53,636 nucleotides of DNA from Macrococcoides caseolyticum (GCF_021366795.1 NZ_JAHCPS010000012.1:1-53636); one strand, 5' to 3'. Shown: positions 1 through 8,330, counted from the stretch's first letter. Made by a program: numbers and translations. Notes: generated from the letters alone by a model not told the origin.

Positions 1-48
1 CCAATCGAAGATTGAGTTAAGACATGATTATATATTTTAAAAAAGAAA

Positions 49-94
49 AAATGTAGGAAAAACAGCATTTTCATTTCGCCATTTTCCTACATTT
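49..94. terminator. strong hairpin in gene-free left flank
   Basis: A perfect 13-bp inverted repeat (arms 49-61 and 82-94) encloses a 20-base loop, with A/T runs on both sides, so it could end transcription on either strand. Positions 1-340 otherwise hold no convincing gene. The region is AT-rich, with several short TACATTT-like repeats near 85-140. Confidence 0.5.
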
Positions 95-342
95 TATAAC
101 CGCCATTTACAGACATTTTACTCCCCCTACATTTTCTACATATATACATCATTATCTATTATTATCAAATCCCTATTTCAATTAACTCAATTATACTGTT
201 TTTATTCTTATACGTATAACTTATAGAGAAAAACCAGGTCATTTCAAATGATTTCATATCATTGAATTTTTAATAGGTTTCAAACAAAATAATTCCTTTC
301 GGGATATCAAAATAGTATTTACCAAAATTATAAAAACGTAAA

Positions 343-376
343 AAAGCACCCTTTGGAATAATCCAAAGAGTGCTTT
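343..376 (-). terminator. probable original chromosomal rpsI terminator
   Basis: An inverted repeat with about 14-bp arms around AATA is followed on the minus strand by a run of T. It lies 85 bases beyond the outermost copy of the rpsI 3' end (461-520), the same relation that the island terminators at 8301-8330 and 25901-25930 have to their copies. I infer this is the native terminator, displaced from rpsI by the island array. Confidence 0.65.
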
Positions 377-460
377 AAACATTTCAATTGAACACAAATT
401 GCTGACGCAATTTGCGAACTCCATCTGTAAGCGAATAAATTCGCAACAGCTTTGGCGATA

Positions 461-520
461 TTAACGTTTTGAGAACTGTGGTGAACGACGAGCGCCTTTA
501 AGACCTGGTTTTTTACGTTC
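461..520 (-). repeat. att: attachment site copy 1 (outer end of island array)
   Basis: These 60 bases are identical to the last 60 bases of rpsI, stop codon included (25954-26013). Past base 520 the sequence no longer matches rpsI but matches the left end of the proximal island (8415-8560). This is the expected structure of the distal attachment site of an integrase-mediated island in rpsI. Confidence 0.92.
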
Positions 521-571
521 AAAAAACTTTAGGTTTTCGTACAGTTGTATAGACTATCGTAAGCCTTGATA

Positions 572-667
572 TTAAAGGATTTCTGATTTTTTCAATTGCA
601 TAGAATTGCAACAAATATCACTCAGGGGTAACTAAAGGGTAACTAAATAAACTGCTGGCCGGTGGTA
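572..667 (+). repeat. island left-end sequence, copy 1 (integrase arm region)
   Basis: This holds two adjacent GGGTAACTAAA direct repeats (626-636, 637-647) and ends in CTGGCCGGTGGTAA. It is shared with 1052-1147 and 8466-8561. Paired short direct repeats beside a core site are typical arm-type binding sites of tyrosine integrases; that role is inferred. Confidence 0.7.
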
Positions 668-725
668 AGATAATTATAAAAACTCTTTAGTAAATCATTA
701 TAAATATATCATTAAACTCACTTTA

Positions 726-1051
726 TTAATTTTTACTTTCTTTAAATCCAGCAGCTTCTTGCATTTGCTTAGTTGTTTTTAAATTAACACCTTTTTTAGG
801 ATCTCCTTCAGTTTCTAGAATATCTTTTCCTTTTTCAAAATCAAAATTTCTAAAATCTACTGCAAGAGTTTCAGTTGCTTTTTCTTTATCATATTTTACG
901 TTATATGTATATCCTTTAACCTTCTTTTTATATTTTGCATTTTGTGATTCAATTGCTTGTTTAGCCTGTTCAGCAGAATATCCTAATTTTTTAAAGTTCA
1001 TAATATTTTGTGTTGTTTGTTTTTTGACATTGTCACTATCTGAATATATCG
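726..1051 (-). pseudogene. 5'-truncated YehR-like (DUF1307) lipoprotein gene
   Basis: The reading frame encodes the C-terminal part of a protein resembling the YehR/DUF1307 small lipoproteins: a QTT-rich strand, an EQAKQAIE-type helix, a TYNVKYDKEK strand and a GFKE ending. These proteins normally have about 150 residues with a signal peptide and lipobox. Here the signal region is absent. The open frame continues upstream only because it runs into a copy of the island left-end repeat beginning at base 1052, which supplies an artificial Met start (1094). I read it as a gene cut by an island junction, with its 5' part lost. Family assignment is from motif memory. Confidence 0.6.
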
Positions 1052-1147
1052 TTAAAGGATTTCTGATTTTTTCGATTGCATAGAATTGCATCAAATATTA
1101 CTCAGGGGGTAACTAAAGGGTAAATAAATAAACTGTTGGCCGGTGGT
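1052..1147 (+). repeat. island left-end sequence, copy 2, without att core
   Basis: This copy matches 572-667, with arms GGGTAACTAAA (1107-1117) and GGGTAAATAAA (1118-1128). It lacks the 60-bp rpsI core and the 40-50 bases that normally precede it. It joins directly to the truncated YehR-like gene and looks like the scar of a further island or of recombination between left ends. Confidence 0.7.
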
Positions 1148-1250
1148 TAATTATACTTTCATCCAAGTTTAATTTATAACAAGATATTTAACTATTAATA
1201 GAAGGATTTATAATTATTTCATTTTCAAAACTATAATATTTTTTACTATT

Positions 1251-1745
1251 TTACCATGTGGATGGTTTATTAATTATTGCATTTTCTATTAAATTTTCCA
1301 TATTATTTTTTATATCACTATAAATATATTCACTAGTAAAATAGTCAGACTTAAAGCATTTAACATAATTTGAAACTCTAACACCATTACATAATATATT
1401 CTCAAATGGGTTAGCACCTTCTAGATCTTGATTTCCCCTTGAATCTTTTAATCTGTTAATGTATATACCTACTATTCCTTTATTTAATTCTATGGCTCTT
1501 TTTATTTCATAGTTAATCCATTTTCTATCAGCCGTATTTCTACCTATTAGCACTACAATACAACTAGTATTTTGTAATTGATCTTCAATCCATTCAGAAA
1601 TTCTTTTATCTGTTTTTTCTTTTACAGATTCCCAATCATTGTCCGAAAAAGTCGAATCTCCTGAAACCTTTCCCATGTTCCTAACTTGACTAGCTCTCCA
1701 ATTGTCATTTGAATAGTGAAAACTAAAAAAAACTTTTCTTTTCAT
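1251..1745 (-). CDS. thsB: ThsB-like TIR-domain sensor of Thoeris defence
   Basis: This 164-residue TIR-fold protein starts with KRKVFFSFHYSND, the opening strand of Thoeris ThsB (MTH538/DUF1863 TIR type). It continues with VVLIGRNTADRKWINYEI, in which Glu80 matches the catalytic TIR glutamate. ThsB proteins sense phage infection and make a cyclic-ADP-ribose-type signal that activates ThsA. It is the last gene of the minus-strand operon, 14 bases after thsA, with a GGAGG 9 bases before the ATG. Length fits the roughly 170-200 residues usual for ThsB. Assignment rests on recognising both the sequence and the adjacent thsA. Confidence 0.88.
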   Translation of the reverse strand: MKRKVFFSFHYSNDNWRASQVRNMGKVSGDSTFSDNDWESVKEKTDKRISEWIEDQLQNTSCIVVLIGRNTADRKWINYEIKRAIELNKGIVGIYINRLKDSRGNQDLEGANPFENILCNGVRVSNYVKCFKSDYFTSEYIYSDIKNNMENLIENAIINKPSTW

Positions 1746-1759
1746 TTCAATAATCCTCC

Positions 1760-3151
1760 TTACTTCTGTAAATTCTCTATAATCTCCATTATAACTTTCA
1801 ATAGTTTTTCATCAGATTCACTATTTTCTAAAATTTCCAAATATTCATCAAGATAACTGAATGATTCTATATTTTCTTTCACTTCATCAAAAATTTCCTT
1901 AGATGCTCCACCTGTACTTCCAACAGGAATAACTTTAGCCCCCTGTTTAATAGATAAGTTAAATTCTTCTTTCATTCCATCAGATATTACCAATTCATCA
2001 TTAGCAGAATATTTGTTTCCAAAAATAAAGATAGTTATTCCAACTTCTTTTAGTGTATCTTCTCTATAACGTGTCCACATTTCTTTCGTTCCATGATAAG
2101 GAAAAGGTCGAATTTTTAAAAATTCATCTGTATGTTTAAATTTATCTTTATAAATTATTTCTAACGCTCCAGTAATTATTGAAGAATTGATACCCTTTCC
2201 ATAACCTGAGACAACTTTATAATTATTTTCAATTAATGTTTTTGAAAGCTTATATCCAAAATCATTCGCTTTCTTTAATGTCCATACTTCATTTGTATTA
2301 CTTTCTATAGCACTTGAAATAAATACATTTTTTCTATATACTCTTTCTTTTAAATCATTTAGTATATCAGTAATTTCACTATATTCATCAACTAGTATAG
2401 TATAGATATTATATCGTTTTAAATCATTTATCTTAAGTTTTTGTTTAATTTTTCGATATTCATAATCATCTTCTGTCACCGAAATCTTTTTCATAAAACA
2501 ATAATGTGAACGAGTATAACCATGCAACAATATTTTTATCTGGCTAAGTATATAATCTAAATTAGGATCTTCAAAACTAAAACCTATAAAAAGAAAGGTT
2601 TTAGTTAATAAATCACTTTGTAATGTAGTTCTAAAAAATGGTCGACTCATACCATAAGTATCATAATCATCTTTCGTGATAACTGTCTCACTTGGGTACA
2701 ATATGTCTCCATGCATTTTATAAACTACTGCATCTCTATTATTCTTATTAATAACTAAAGACTCTTGATTTCTTTTTACGTCAACTATTTTATTTTGTTT
2801 CTTTAAAGTATCTTCAATTAAGGAATCATAATTAGTTGTCCAAAATGTATTTATTGGTAATTCTGAGACTATATTTAAATTATCATTATCTTTAGCTTTA
2901 ACTTCAAAACTATTCATAATATTTCCGTCAAGTTTAGGACGACTAACTTCATTTGAATAATATTGCATAACGGTAATTAAATCATGTTCTTTCTCAATAT
3001 TTAACCCAATTTCTTTCGCTAACGGTTCTACTAAAGTTTTCCAATCCATATAACCTGATGGAATTGATAAACCAGCACCTCCAAAAATTGCGGCACTTCC
3101 ATTTAACATTTCTTTCAAATAATCTTTAATAAAATTTTCTCTTTCTATCAT
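1760..3151 (-). CDS. thsA: ThsA-like SIR2-SLOG NADase effector of Thoeris
   Basis: The 463-residue protein has an N-terminal SIR2-like domain: GGAGLSIPSG at 24-33, TTNYD with Asn107, and KMHGD with His147, the expected NADase catalytic positions. The C-terminal SLOG-like domain (from about 275) has VFISSAIES and a GYGKGINSS loop that would bind the cyclic nucleotide signal. In known Thoeris, activated ThsA depletes NAD+ and causes abortive infection. Length is close to the 476 residues of the Bacillus cereus protein. The ATG at 3151 is preferred over the GTG at 3160 because AAGGGTG lies at good spacing upstream. It sits between two TIR genes on the same strand. Confidence 0.9.
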   Translation of the reverse strand: MIERENFIKDYLKEMLNGSAAIFGGAGLSIPSGYMDWKTLVEPLAKEIGLNIEKEHDLITVMQYYSNEVSRPKLDGNIMNSFEVKAKDNDNLNIVSELPINTFWTTNYDSLIEDTLKKQNKIVDVKRNQESLVINKNNRDAVVYKMHGDILYPSETVITKDDYDTYGMSRPFFRTTLQSDLLTKTFLFIGFSFEDPNLDYILSQIKILLHGYTRSHYCFMKKISVTEDDYEYRKIKQKLKINDLKRYNIYTILVDEYSEITDILNDLKERVYRKNVFISSAIESNTNEVWTLKKANDFGYKLSKTLIENNYKVVSGYGKGINSSIITGALEIIYKDKFKHTDEFLKIRPFPYHGTKEMWTRYREDTLKEVGITIFIFGNKYSANDELVISDGMKEEFNLSIKQGAKVIPVGSTGGASKEIFDEVKENIESFSYLDEYLEILENSESDEKLLKVIMEIIENLQK

Positions 3152-3178
3152 AAATTTCACCCTTATTCTATTTTTTTA

Positions 3179-3928
3179 TTAATATAGTTTTCCATTTTGT
3201 ATATAACTCAACTTATTTATACCTTCAAGTAGCGGAGAAATATTATTTTTGTCTTTAAAATATAAGTCTAAAAAAAACTTTTGGGTCCCATTGCTCCCAA
3301 TACTTTTTCGATAAAAACTCCCTATCTCCCAAGCGCACCATGGCTTTATCCCTTGATTACCAGATAAATTTAATTCTACGTTGATAGGTTGTAAATATAG
3401 TAGCTGGTCGCATTTATTCATCTCTTCAAATATTGATTTTTTTATCTTATTACCATTAGGTAAGTAATTATTATGCATCCAATCAATATATAAATAAATA
3501 TTTTTTGAATAAAAATAAAAAAATAATGCAGTAGTGAAAAGATGATCTTCATAAGAGTATGACAAAAAAACTTTATTGTAAGTTGAATCATTATTTAAGA
3601 CAAAGTTTTTCATATAAATATCTAATTTATTTTTTTTAAAAACTTTGTCCGATTTTTCAATCATTATTTTTAATAATGAATTAAATTGATTACTACTCTT
3701 TTTAATTTTAATTATTTTTGAATATTCCTTTTCATTTAAGAAGTCCGATTCTTTAATAGTAAATTGCTCTTTTATTAAATTACTATAATAAAAGTTTTGC
3801 TCTATATTATTTAATATTTCATAATTCTGTCTGTATAAATCAATTAATGATTCAGGTAAACTAGCTAATAAATCTAGCTCAGAATCAAACATGAACTTAA
3901 AAAGATTTACTCTCGTTAATTCTTCCAT
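3179..3928 (-). CDS. second TIR-like protein of the Thoeris operon
   Basis: The 249-residue protein has an about 115-residue helical N-terminal part followed by a TIR-like domain. Key features are KVFLSYSYEDHLF (119-131), YLYIDWM, CDQLLYLQPINVE and PWCAWEIGSFYRK, with Glu201 at the catalytic position. It resembles the TIR proteins that act as alternative ThsB sensors; many Thoeris loci carry several ThsB paralogues that recognise different phages. It is unlike the first ThsB in length and N-terminal extension. It lies 27 bases upstream of thsA on the same strand with GGAG before the ATG, so co-transcription is likely. Its specificity is unknown. Confidence 0.75.
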   Translation of the reverse strand: MEELTRVNLFKFMFDSELDLLASLPESLIDLYRQNYEILNNIEQNFYYSNLIKEQFTIKESDFLNEKEYSKIIKIKKSSNQFNSLLKIMIEKSDKVFKKNKLDIYMKNFVLNNDSTYNKVFLSYSYEDHLFTTALFFYFYSKNIYLYIDWMHNNYLPNGNKIKKSIFEEMNKCDQLLYLQPINVELNLSGNQGIKPWCAWEIGSFYRKSIGSNGTQKFFLDLYFKDKNNISPLLEGINKLSYIQNGKLY

Positions 3929-3960
3929 TAATTTCTCCTAATATTATTTATGTAACATTT

Positions 3961-4206
3961 TTAATTTATATATCTGATTTTCAATTTTCTTTCTAAATCA
4001 TTATATGAATTTTTGAATTCCTCAATTCCACCAATTTTATACTTATTAATCAATTTAAATACTTGATAGAACCCAGCATCCCAATTGTTAACATACCTTT
4101 CTAGATGATTTTCACTTGCTAAATTGCGATACTTAAATGAAACTTTTAAAAGTTCCACTGCTTGATTATGTACTAAAGTAGCTTCCTTACTTAAATTCAT
4201 TGTCAT
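3961..4206 (-). CDS. small hypothetical protein upstream of Thoeris genes
   Basis: This encodes an 81-residue, predicted mostly helical, charged protein that I do not recognise. It starts at ATG 4206 or, two codons later, ATG 4200. No strong ribosome binding site is visible, and a degraded reading frame ends just upstream. It lies 32 bases before the second TIR gene on the same strand, so it may be the first gene of the defence operon. It could also be the surviving tail of a larger lost gene. No function is assigned. Confidence 0.45.
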   Translation of the reverse strand: MTMNLSKEATLVHNQAVELLKVSFKYRNLASENHLERYVNNWDAGFYQVFKLINKYKIGGIEEFKNSYNDLERKLKIRYIN

Positions 4207-4208
4207 AA

Positions 4209-4319
4209 TTAACGAATAAACATATATTTCTTCTTTTTCAAATCTATATTGATTTCTATATCATAATTATAGTTATTTTCAGCTCATTTTTTTATATCTT
4301 CTATCCCTATAAAAAACAT
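4209..4319 (-). pseudogene. short degraded reading frame with internal TGA
   Basis: From an ATG at 4319 the frame reads MFFIGIEDIKK, then TGA (4284-4286), then AENNYNYDIEINIDLKKKK to a stop at 4209. The sequence on both sides of the TGA is protein-like, and TGG (Trp) is one base away, so this looks like a gene remnant with a nonsense mutation. Too short to name. Confidence 0.25.
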
Positions 4320-4338
4320 TTCATTTTTCAAATTATAA

Positions 4339-4366
4339 GAAGGATTATTATAGATTATAATCCTTC
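4339..4366 (-). terminator. hairpin after the nucleotidyltransferase gene
   Basis: A perfect 10-bp stem (4339-4348 with 4357-4366) has an 8-base loop and AT-rich flanks. It lies between the broken nucleotidyltransferase gene and the Thoeris operon and may separate their transcripts. Confidence 0.4.
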
Positions 4367-4449
4367 GTATTATATATTTTCATATTAAAACTCCTCAGAT
4401 AATTTTCTATTTTATTTTTCATCATATTAATCATACTTGAGTGTTAATC

Positions 4450-5010
4450 TTACTTATAAATCTTTAACTTCGGACATTTATGATGCCAGGCTTTTTCACC
4501 TATCCTTTTTAGATAAACATTTTTCCTTTACAATTTTGTAAAATAAGGTGTTGGCTTAACTATCCCATCAAATAGTTCTTCAAAATTATAATCATAATGC
4601 AACAGAACTTCGTCATTACACAACTTAATACAAATAGCTGTCGGACATTCTGGATAATGATTCACAGCATCTATAGAAGACTCGTAAGGTGCCGTTCCAT
4701 TTCTTAAATGCATTCTCGTTTGGTTTTTAACAGACCATGATATTCCTGGTCTCAATTTTTTTAATTGATTCTCATATTCTTTTTCAATCGTTTCTTCAAG
4801 ATTAGACGGATCAAAGTATATAACGTCAATGTCGTTATACTCTGTTCTATCCTTATAATCATGAACTATATCCCATATTTTATTTCTAACAAAACCTGCA
4901 CTAATCCACCAATCAGGCAAGTTTAATAATGAAACTATTTGAAGAATATCCATCATATATTGATCATTTTTAATTATCTTAATTAATTCATCTGTAGTCT
5001 TTAATATCAT
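4450..5010 (-). pseudogene. nucleotidyltransferase-family gene with in-frame premature stop
   Basis: The product resembles the NTP_transf_6/DUF925 nucleotidyltransferase-like family: WWISAGFVRNKIWD, then NDIDVIYFD with the paired acidic residues, then an LHYDYNFEELFDGIVKP segment. Translation stops at TAA 4528-4530. In the same frame the coding signal resumes at once (RKNVYLKRIGEKAWHHKCPK) up to a stop at 4450. That tail fits the C-terminal helix and KCPKLKI-type ending expected of the family. I therefore call one nonsense mutation rather than a short natural protein. The ATG at 5010 follows AAGGGTG. The family is uncharacterised biochemically as far as I know. Confidence 0.7.
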
Positions 5011-5085
5011 ATTTTTCACCCTTAACATGTCTTTAGTTTAATTATATAGATTTTTAAGTTACTTTTCTTTAAAAAATAAAAAATT

Positions 5086-5118
5086 TACCCCAATTCAGTC
5101 TATGACCAAATTGGAGTA
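5086..5118 (-). terminator. terminator of the DUF4865 gene
   Basis: A 10-bp stem with one mismatch (5086-5095 with 5109-5118) is followed on the minus strand by a T-rich run. It lies 17 bases after the stop of the DUF4865 gene. Confidence 0.65.
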
Positions 5119-5134
5119 TACGAAATATTATTAT

Positions 5135-5647
5135 TCACTTACAAGTTGATATATGAAGAATCTCGTAACTGTCTTCTTTAAAAGTCTCTTCAAATTTTAA
5201 AATTGCATATTTCCATTTATCAGGGTTATATACTATAAAACTATATTCAATATTTTTGATATTATTGTCAATGACATGTTTTATTGAATGGCTACTATCA
5301 ATAGTCCTATAAACTTCATTTAAATATTGATAACGATTTAATTTGTCTATTTCAAAATTAGTTGAATAAACCACACCAATCTCGATGTTCTGTCTCCCAA
5401 AGGTTTCAATTATATTATCGTAATAATCATCAAATATAAACTTGTTCATTCCTTCTTCATTTTCCCAAATATATAATGGACAATAAATGTTTTCTTTATT
5501 TCCTTTAACAATAGACTGGATCAAATATAATTTACATAATAGATTTTTAAATCCATCAGTTTTAGCTCCATTTTCTCGTACACGTTTTCTTATTAATTCC
5601 ATATCATAATCGTCAGGCAAATTTATTTTATATTGCATTGCAACGAT
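5135..5647 (-). CDS. DUF4865 family protein, non-canonical start likely
   Basis: The conserved start MQYKINLPDDYDM, the LYIWENEEGMNKFIFDDYYD segment and a GRQNIEIGV segment match the DUF4865 family (about 180-190 residues, function unknown). These genes often sit divergent to a LysR regulator, as here. GGGAGGTGAT at about 5660 is 8 bases before ATC (5647), giving (M)VAMQYKIN. The first in-frame ATG (5638) is poorly spaced at 16-17 bases. Either ATC is used as start or an original ATG was mutated. An upstream frame to 5695 exists but adds non-family residues. Confidence 0.65.
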   Translation of the reverse strand: MVAMQYKINLPDDYDMELIRKRVRENGAKTDGFKNLLCKLYLIQSIVKGNKENIYCPLYIWENEEGMNKFIFDDYYDNIIETFGRQNIEIGVVYSTNFEIDKLNRYQYLNEVYRTIDSSHSIKHVIDNNIKNIEYSFIVYNPDKWKYAILKFEETFKEDSYEILHISTCK

Positions 5648-5743
5648 ATGAATCACCTCCCACTTACAATATAACTTGTGAAAATTTATACGCATATGAT
5701 TTAATTATGGTAAGGTTATCACAATTTATGATAAGGAGTTAAC

Positions 5744-6448
5744 ATGAATACTAATGACTTGGAACTATTCATGCATATGTACGAAACACTTTCCATTAAC
5801 AAAACAGCACAATTATCTGATTATGCCCAATCAAATGTAAGTATGAGACTTAAATCATTAGAAAATGAATTCAATAACACATTATTTATACGTTCGCCAC
5901 AAGGATTGCAACCAACAGAATACGGGAAACATTTTTATCAATATGCTAGCCTAGTAATTAACGAAACAAAGAAAATAAAATCTCTTAATTTAAAAAGTGA
6001 AATCATTATTTCAGAAATATTATTTAATTACTTGGTTTTATATGAAAAATTATTTTCATTGAATGAGTACAACTTTAATATTAAATCGACTTCAGAAATT
6101 GTTTTAATTAAACAACTTGATAGTACAATTATTACCTTTAATAAATTGCAACTTAAAGGTACGAAAATTTCAAAGAACTATATAAATGCAGCATTTTTAA
6201 GAGGCCATAGTCAAAATTATGATTTATCTTATCTAATAAACTCAGATTTGAAATGTCCCTTTAGACAATTCACCTTAGAACAAATTGATGATCAAATTAT
6301 CCAAGAGATTAATTCTTTAGAGAGTATCATACAATTAGTTCGTGATAATAAAGGTATTGCGCTTTTACCAATTTATTTCACTGAAATTTACCCACTTGAG
6401 TTAGCTAGCGATACTATCGTTGAAATTCCATATTATATCTATTCTTAA
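5744..6448 (+). CDS. LysR-family transcriptional regulator, short form
   Basis: An N-terminal winged helix (1-65) contains a recognition region with NKTAQLSDYAQSNVSMRLK and LFIRSPQGLQPTEYGK, the standard LysR DNA-binding signature. The effector domain is abbreviated: the protein has 234 residues against about 290 usually. It still ends in an IQLVRDNKGIALLPIY segment as in full LysR proteins, so it may be a natural short form. AGGAG precedes the ATG. It is divergent from the DUF4865 gene with about 95 bases between them, so it probably controls that gene and itself. Confidence 0.8.
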   Translation: MNTNDLELFMHMYETLSINKTAQLSDYAQSNVSMRLKSLENEFNNTLFIRSPQGLQPTEYGKHFYQYASLVINETKKIKSLNLKSEIIISEILFNYLVLYEKLFSLNEYNFNIKSTSEIVLIKQLDSTIITFNKLQLKGTKISKNYINAAFLRGHSQNYDLSYLINSDLKCPFRQFTLEQIDDQIIQEINSLESIIQLVRDNKGIALLPIYFTEIYPLELASDTIVEIPYYIYS

Positions 6449-6484
6449 TACCATCAGTACTTTAATTTTATCTCTTTAAAAATT

Positions 6485-6682
6485 TTAATATTGATTAAAA
6501 TAATTCTTTATTATATAGAATAAACTTAATATAAATAATAATAGCATTGCTACAAAGGCTAAACCTTCTAATAGAAATGTGTGTATTACATCACTAATCA
6601 TTAATGATATAGAGGATATTATGACCACAACATAAATACAAAGTGCCATTGCTTCGTCGTTATTCAGTTTCTTCATAATCAT
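6485..6682 (-). CDS. small two-helix membrane protein
   Basis: This 65-residue protein has a short polar N-terminus and two hydrophobic helices (about 15-32 and 36-58). Its start overlaps the end of the FMN reductase gene by 23 bases and GAGAGGG lies 6 bases before the ATG, suggesting coupled translation. I do not recognise a family. It may be a membrane partner of the reductase or an independent small protein. Confidence 0.5.
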   Translation of the reverse strand: MIMKKLNNDEAMALCIYVVVIISSISLMISDVIHTFLLEGLAFVAMLLLFILSLFYIIKNYFNQY

Positions 6683-7214
6683 TCAGTACCCTCTCATTCA
6701 ACTTCTTTATACTATGCATAAATTGAATATCATTAATAATTTCTAACGGTTTATTTCCTTTTCCAATAATAAATTTATAGTTGTCGATTTCCATAAATTC
6801 AAAAATCAATTTAAATTGATCTTGTAATGGAATTGCTTTCTTCTCAGGATTATCTCCACCAATAATAATTATTATAAATTCTTTTTTTCTCATAATCTCT
6901 TTAAAATCCGGATAATCTGAATCCCTTAGTGTCTCTGTCCATCTATCAATAAACAATTTCAGACTAGCACTCATGGAATACCAATATAGCGGCGTTGCCA
7001 TAATAACAATATCAGAATCTATTACACTATCTAAAATCATTTTATAATCATCATTGTGTATTACCTCAGAATTATCATGCCTACTATCAATTACTCTTTC
7101 TATACATAAGCTATTTAAAAAATATCTTTTATACCCAGTTGCTTTAGTTAACTGATCTAATACATATTCAGTATTACCGTTTTTTCTACTACTACCAGAT
7201 AACATTGTAATCAT
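6660..7214 (-). CDS. NAD(P)H-dependent FMN reductase / flavodoxin-like oxidoreductase
   Basis: The 184-residue flavodoxin-fold protein has the FMN phosphate-binding loop LSGSSRKNGNTEY at residues 5-17. The segment IVIMATPLYWYSMSASLK followed by LFIDRW is characteristic of the NADPH-dependent FMN reductase / NAD(P)H oxidoreductase families. A GGAGG-like site precedes the ATG at 7214. It is divergent from the LysR gene at 7318, the usual arrangement for a LysR-controlled oxidoreductase. The substrate (quinone, nitro compound or other) cannot be told. Confidence 0.8.
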   Translation of the reverse strand: MITMLSGSSRKNGNTEYVLDQLTKATGYKRYFLNSLCIERVIDSRHDNSEVIHNDDYKMILDSVIDSDIVIMATPLYWYSMSASLKLFIDRWTETLRDSDYPDFKEIMRKKEFIIIIIGGDNPEKKAIPLQDQFKLIFEFMEIDNYKFIIGKGNKPLEIINDIQFMHSIKKLNERVLNDYEETE

Positions 7215-7317
7215 TTATTATTCCTCCTTTTATATCCATTTTATTTCAAGTTAAGATATGCGAAAATAAGATAAATAAAATATCATATATTTAAATTTCA
7301 AATATCTTGGAGGATCT

Positions 7318-8187
7318 ATGGATTCAAAACATATTACTACTTTTTTAACTGTTGCCCAAACAAATAATTTTTCTAAAGCAGCAGAAATATTAAATTGTGC
7401 TCAATCAACTGTCTCTGTTCATATTGACAAACTTGAAGATGAGTTAAACCTATCATTATTTTACAGAAAGAAACATGGAATCATTTTAACTGAAGAAGGT
7501 AAAAGATTTATTAAATATGCTGAACGTATTGCTAATATTGAAAAAGAATATAAAAATGAGCTTCATTCTACTACAGTAAATAAAGAAATAATCATCGCAT
7601 TACAGGAAAGTCAGTTACTATATAGATATCAACAAAGAATTTTTGATTGGATTCAAAACAATCCTGATATAAATGTAATTTTTAAGACTGCCCATTCTAG
7701 TTTTTCTCTTAAGGATCAGCTGACTTCCGGAGAAATAGATATTGCTATATTATCGGATAATAATCTATATAACCCATCACTGAATAGGCTATTACTCACT
7801 AAAGATCCATTAGTACTAGTTTCAAATAAAAGAATATCAATCAGCCATATTAAAAATTTATATGAATACCGTATACTTATGACAGAAAAAGGATGTAGCT
7901 ATCGAGAAGAGTTGGAAAATTTCTTGAGGGTGAACGAGATGAATAGAATAAATAAAATAGAAATGATTAGTATAGAAGCCTTGAAAAATTATTTATATGA
8001 ACATCCTAGTATTGCTCTACTACCTAAGTTTTTAGTTGAAAATGATTTAAACAAAAATTTATATGAGGTGCAACTTGATTACAGTTGGCCAGATTTGCAT
8101 ACACACTTACTATTTTCAAGAAATAACGAAAATCCAAAAATACAAGAATTAATGAGAATATTCCAATCAGTTGCAACAATAAATTGA
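7318..8187 (+). CDS. LysR-family transcriptional regulator
   Basis: This is a full-length 289-residue LysR protein. Residues 1-62 form the winged helix (FLTVAQTNNFSKAAEILNCA, then STVSVHIDKLEDELNLSLFY), and the rest is a periplasmic-binding-like effector domain containing LLTKDPLVLVSNK. GGAGG lies 5 bases before the ATG. It is divergent from the FMN reductase gene with about 100 bases between, which it probably regulates. It is the last gene of the distal island; a 114-base AT-rich gap with nothing recognisable follows before the island's right-end terminator. Confidence 0.85.
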   Translation: MDSKHITTFLTVAQTNNFSKAAEILNCAQSTVSVHIDKLEDELNLSLFYRKKHGIILTEEGKRFIKYAERIANIEKEYKNELHSTTVNKEIIIALQESQLLYRYQQRIFDWIQNNPDINVIFKTAHSSFSLKDQLTSGEIDIAILSDNNLYNPSLNRLLLTKDPLVLVSNKRISISHIKNLYEYRILMTEKGCSYREELENFLRVNEMNRINKIEMISIEALKNYLYEHPSIALLPKFLVENDLNKNLYEVQLDYSWPDLHTHLLFSRNNENPKIQELMRIFQSVATIN

Positions 8188-8300
8188 TATTATATTAATC
8201 GATTTTTCCCTAAATACAAATATACAATATTTAGTTAGAACTGGTAATTAAATATTAATTATTATCTAAGGGTAACATATATGCAAAAACCATACAAAAA

Positions 8301-8330
8301 AGCACCTCTCGAATATTTTCGAGAAGTGCT
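8301..8330 (-). terminator. rpsI-type terminator carried by the distal island
   Basis: The stem AGCACCTCTCGA pairs with TCGAGAAGTGCT (one mismatch) and a T run follows on the minus strand. It is nearly identical to 25901-25930. It sits 24 bases beyond att copy 2, where it would end rpsI transcription if this island were the only one inserted. Confidence 0.8.

Noticed and set aside
328-522. 64-residue open frame over att copy 1
   Set aside because: It is an out-of-frame reading of the duplicated rpsI 3' end and terminator, with no ribosome site or family resemblance.
1052-1094. Met start of the YehR-like frame
   Set aside because: These codons lie in the island left-end repeat, so the start is an accident of the junction and not the original gene start.
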